Shown one piece after another: positions 61,976 through 64,000 of a stretch of 64,000 nt of DNA. The stretch comes from Tumebacillus algifaecis (GTDB taxonomy: Bacteria; Bacillota; Bacilli; Tumebacillales; Tumebacillaceae), in assembly GCF_002243515.1 (NCBI RefSeq), contig NZ_CP022657.1:3311001-3375000 (forward strand), read 5' to 3'. Numbering within the stretch: position 1 is the stretch's first letter; each line of letters starts with the position of its first letter. The notes beneath the pieces are model-generated. The model worked only from the letters and a program-made list of their open reading frames with translations. It made no database searches and was not told the origin of the DNA. The position numbers and the translations under genes are program-made.

Positions 61976-63844
61976 TTATATATCGGCTTGCGCATTATCC
62001 AGAGATTGAATGATTGACTTCACACGATTCATTTCGTCATATGCCGCCTGCATTCCTTCTGTGTCGCCTCGATTTCCATAATCGATCATCTGCCGTTCAT
62101 AACGTTTCATTTCCAATTGCAAATGATACACCTTGATGCATTGGATATATTCGTGTACCAGTGCATCGACACGATCGGAGCGCCGATCTAAATGGTCCGC
62201 TTCCATCATGAGTGCAGTGGACAGCTTTAACAACTCGCGATCCTCTAAGCCGCTGATGAACAGCGACGGGTTCGCTTGGGTGTGTTCTGCATAGTAGGCG
62301 TAAAGATGGGCGGCAAGCGCCCCGTGCTCATCCACAGAAAATTCATCAGCCAACGCGTATTGAACTTGTCTTGCTACCCCTTCATCGATTAACATATAAG
62401 TAAGGAGTTTCCGCTCTGCGTTGATATGAGCCGGCAACAATTTTCCTGTGCCTGCAAAGCTCACTTCACCCGCATTATTTCTATTAGTATTCCACTTCCT
62501 GTCAGGTTTATCCCCCGCAGGAGGGCTTTTCTTCGCGAGCAGAAGTTCCTTCTCCAACGCCTCTTTCGGGTAGCCGAACTCTTCACTCAGTTCACGAAGT
62601 AACGTTTCCAGTTCAATAGGTGAGTTGACCTGAACGAGCAGTTTGTGAATCACTTCTTTGATGTAATCTTCCTTGCCTGTTTGTGTGCCAAGGTTGAACT
62701 CTTTTCGAAGCGAATGCATGCGAAACGCCGTCATCGAGCTTGAGTTGTCGAGCACGACACGGACGAACGCATCTTTACCATACTTCCTCAGAAAATCATC
62801 CGGGTCCAATCCATCAGGGATGGTGGCGACCCTTGCTTTGACTGCTGCACCAGATTCTTTGATGACTTCGGACGATCGAAGGGCTGCTTTCTGACCGGCA
62901 GCGTCACCGTCGTACATCATGACGATCTCTTCCACATTGCGTTGCAACAAGCGAACTTGGTCGTTGGTCAAGGCGGTTCCCAAGGCGGCGACCGTATTTG
63001 GCATGCCGTGCTGGAATGCCATGATCACATCCATGTAGCCTTCTAACAGGATGACCCGTCCTTCTTGGCGCATCACGGGTCTGGCCCGATGCAAATTGTA
63101 GAGATGGCGTCCTTTTGAAAACAACGGCGTCTCCGGAGAGTTGAGGTACTTGGGCTCCCCTTTTTCGAGAATCCGTCCGCCAAATCCAATCACCTGTCCC
63201 TGCCCGTCATGGATCGGAAACATCACACGATAGCGGAACTTGTCGTAGTATCTGCCTTTATATTTCTCGCTTTGCGACAATAAACCTGCTTCGACGAGCA
63301 AATCTTCGGCAAATCCACGCTTCTTAAGGAACTTAACGAGCACATCCCAATCGTTCGGTGCATAGCCAAGCTGGAACGTCTCGATGATCGTCTTGGTGAT
63401 CCCGCGCGATTCGAGATACTGAAGCCCCGGCAGCCCTGCATCTGTGTTCATCAGGATGTGGTGATAGTATTTTGCCGCCAAATCATGGGCGCGAAACATC
63501 TCCTTGCGCCGCTTGTACTCAGGCGAATCGATGTCTTCCAACTCTTCGACAGGAAGCGCGATGTTAGCCCGCTTGGCCAGTTGCTCCACCGCTTCGAAAA
63601 ACGTGATCCCTTCCTTATCCATCAGGAAAGAGAAGAGGTTGCCGCTCGCTCCGCAGCCAAAACAATGGTAAAGCTGTTTGTCTTGCGAGACGGAAAAAGA
63701 CGGCGATTTCTCATTGTGGAAAGGACAGCAACCCATATACCCGCGGCCGCTCTTCTTCAGAGGCACAAATTCACCGACCACATCGACAATGTCGAAGTGC
63801 TGACGTACTCGTTCGATGATTTCCTCAGGCAGACGCTTTTTCAT
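61976..63844 (-). CDS. dnaG: DNA primase
   Basis: 622 aa. The zinc-binding domain (1-100) has CCPFHNEKSPSFSVSQDKQL and HCFGCGASGN with the Cys/His ligands. The RNA-polymerase domain holds RVMFPIHDGQGQVIGFGGRI, the TOPRIM Glu in VILLEGYMDVIMAFQHG and the D-x-D in MMYDGDAAGQKAAL. The C-terminal part (about 430-622) is the helical helicase-binding domain. It makes RNA primers at the replication fork. ATG 63844. Operon with rpoD, the conserved macromolecular synthesis pair. Confidence 0.97.
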   Translation of the reverse strand: MKKRLPEEIIERVRQHFDIVDVVGEFVPLKKSGRGYMGCCPFHNEKSPSFSVSQDKQLYHCFGCGASGNLFSFLMDKEGITFFEAVEQLAKRANIALPVEELEDIDSPEYKRRKEMFRAHDLAAKYYHHILMNTDAGLPGLQYLESRGITKTIIETFQLGYAPNDWDVLVKFLKKRGFAEDLLVEAGLLSQSEKYKGRYYDKFRYRVMFPIHDGQGQVIGFGGRILEKGEPKYLNSPETPLFSKGRHLYNLHRARPVMRQEGRVILLEGYMDVIMAFQHGMPNTVAALGTALTNDQVRLLQRNVEEIVMMYDGDAAGQKAALRSSEVIKESGAAVKARVATIPDGLDPDDFLRKYGKDAFVRVVLDNSSSMTAFRMHSLRKEFNLGTQTGKEDYIKEVIHKLLVQVNSPIELETLLRELSEEFGYPKEALEKELLLAKKSPPAGDKPDRKWNTNRNNAGEVSFAGTGKLLPAHINAERKLLTYMLIDEGVARQVQYALADEFSVDEHGALAAHLYAYYAEHTQANPSLFISGLEDRELLKLSTALMMEADHLDRRSDRVDALVHEYIQCIKVYHLQLEMKRYERQMIDYGNRGDTEGMQAAYDEMNRVKSIIQSLDNAQADI

Positions 63845-64000
63845 ACGACATCACCCTCGTCTGTCATTGAGTACGTAAAATATTCGCCAACATTCAACAA
63901 TCTCCTTCTGTTCGTCTCCTACAAAATCGAGCGCACAGAATCGTGTACCAAGGCAAAGTTATTCTACGAGGTGTTGTGATTTCCTTCTGAAAAAACCTCA

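Noticed and set aside
63458-63979. 173-codon + strand frame at the right edge
   Set aside because: Antisense shadow of dnaG; no ribosome site and atypical composition.

Overview
The window is chromosomal DNA of an endospore-forming Gram-positive bacterium of the class Bacilli. A GerA-type germinant receptor operon, GerP-family spore proteins, a CotD-like coat protein, tiny YjcZ-like membrane proteins and several near-perfect sigma-K promoters show that it sporulates. The sigma-A/DnaG block next to TrmK and a Nif3-like protein matches the gene neighbourhood in Bacillus, but the RNase P RNA reads as the ancestral A type rather than the Bacillus B type. Moderate GC, a UbiD-family decarboxylase and an M6 protease fit the Alicyclobacillaceae/Tumebacillus branch; that placement is inference.

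Layout. 1-1.4 kb: spore-type small proteins (Sm-like/Gly-Trp-rich, two tiny transmembrane proteins, CotD-like). 1.5-12.3 kb: accessory metabolism and regulation (DUF1801, NCS2 permease with divergent LysR regulator, GNAT, ArsR-SRPBCC pair with tandem palindromic operators, UvrA-like ATPase without a UvrB-binding domain, PdaC-type deacetylase). 12.6-18.6 kb: a two-gene operon of small secreted proteins, a GerA/GerB/GerC germination operon and two small membrane proteins. 18.7-24.4 kb: two tRNA operons (4 and 8 genes) flanking a CoA-transferase operon, GerP-like genes and an Hsp20 gene; the second tRNA operon carries a tandem array of 45-bp repeats that can fold as RNA.

24.4-41.8 kb is mostly housekeeping: pabB-pabA-pabC, an rRNA cytosine methyltransferase, a U32 peptidase-like protein, T-box-controlled serS, an SGNH hydrolase, an ABC exporter, a HAD phosphatase, pckA with CcpN-like operator sites, an O-methyltransferase and a membrane glycosyltransferase. 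41.9-53.5 kb: a sigma-W-type NfeD/flotillin operon, a UbiD-family decarboxylase, a secreted M6 metalloprotease, an ABM monooxygenase, a DJ-1/PfpI protein, asparagine synthetase, a gamma-glutamylcyclotransferase and a lipoprotein. 53.5-64 kb: a complete IS3-family element, a hemolysin III-like protein, rnpB, a zinc-ribbon membrane protein, Nif3-like and TrmK, an acyl-CoA dehydrogenase, a membrane protein, rpoD and dnaG.

The most unusual material is in the spore/tRNA region: the structured 45-bp repeat array inside a tRNA operon, clustered sigma-K promoters that also settle several start codons, a GerPD-like frame that runs far into a GerPC-like gene, and a GerC protein with no lipobox cysteine. 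Start codons were chosen from Shine-Dalgarno spacing and promoter positions, so many differ from the longest possible frame.
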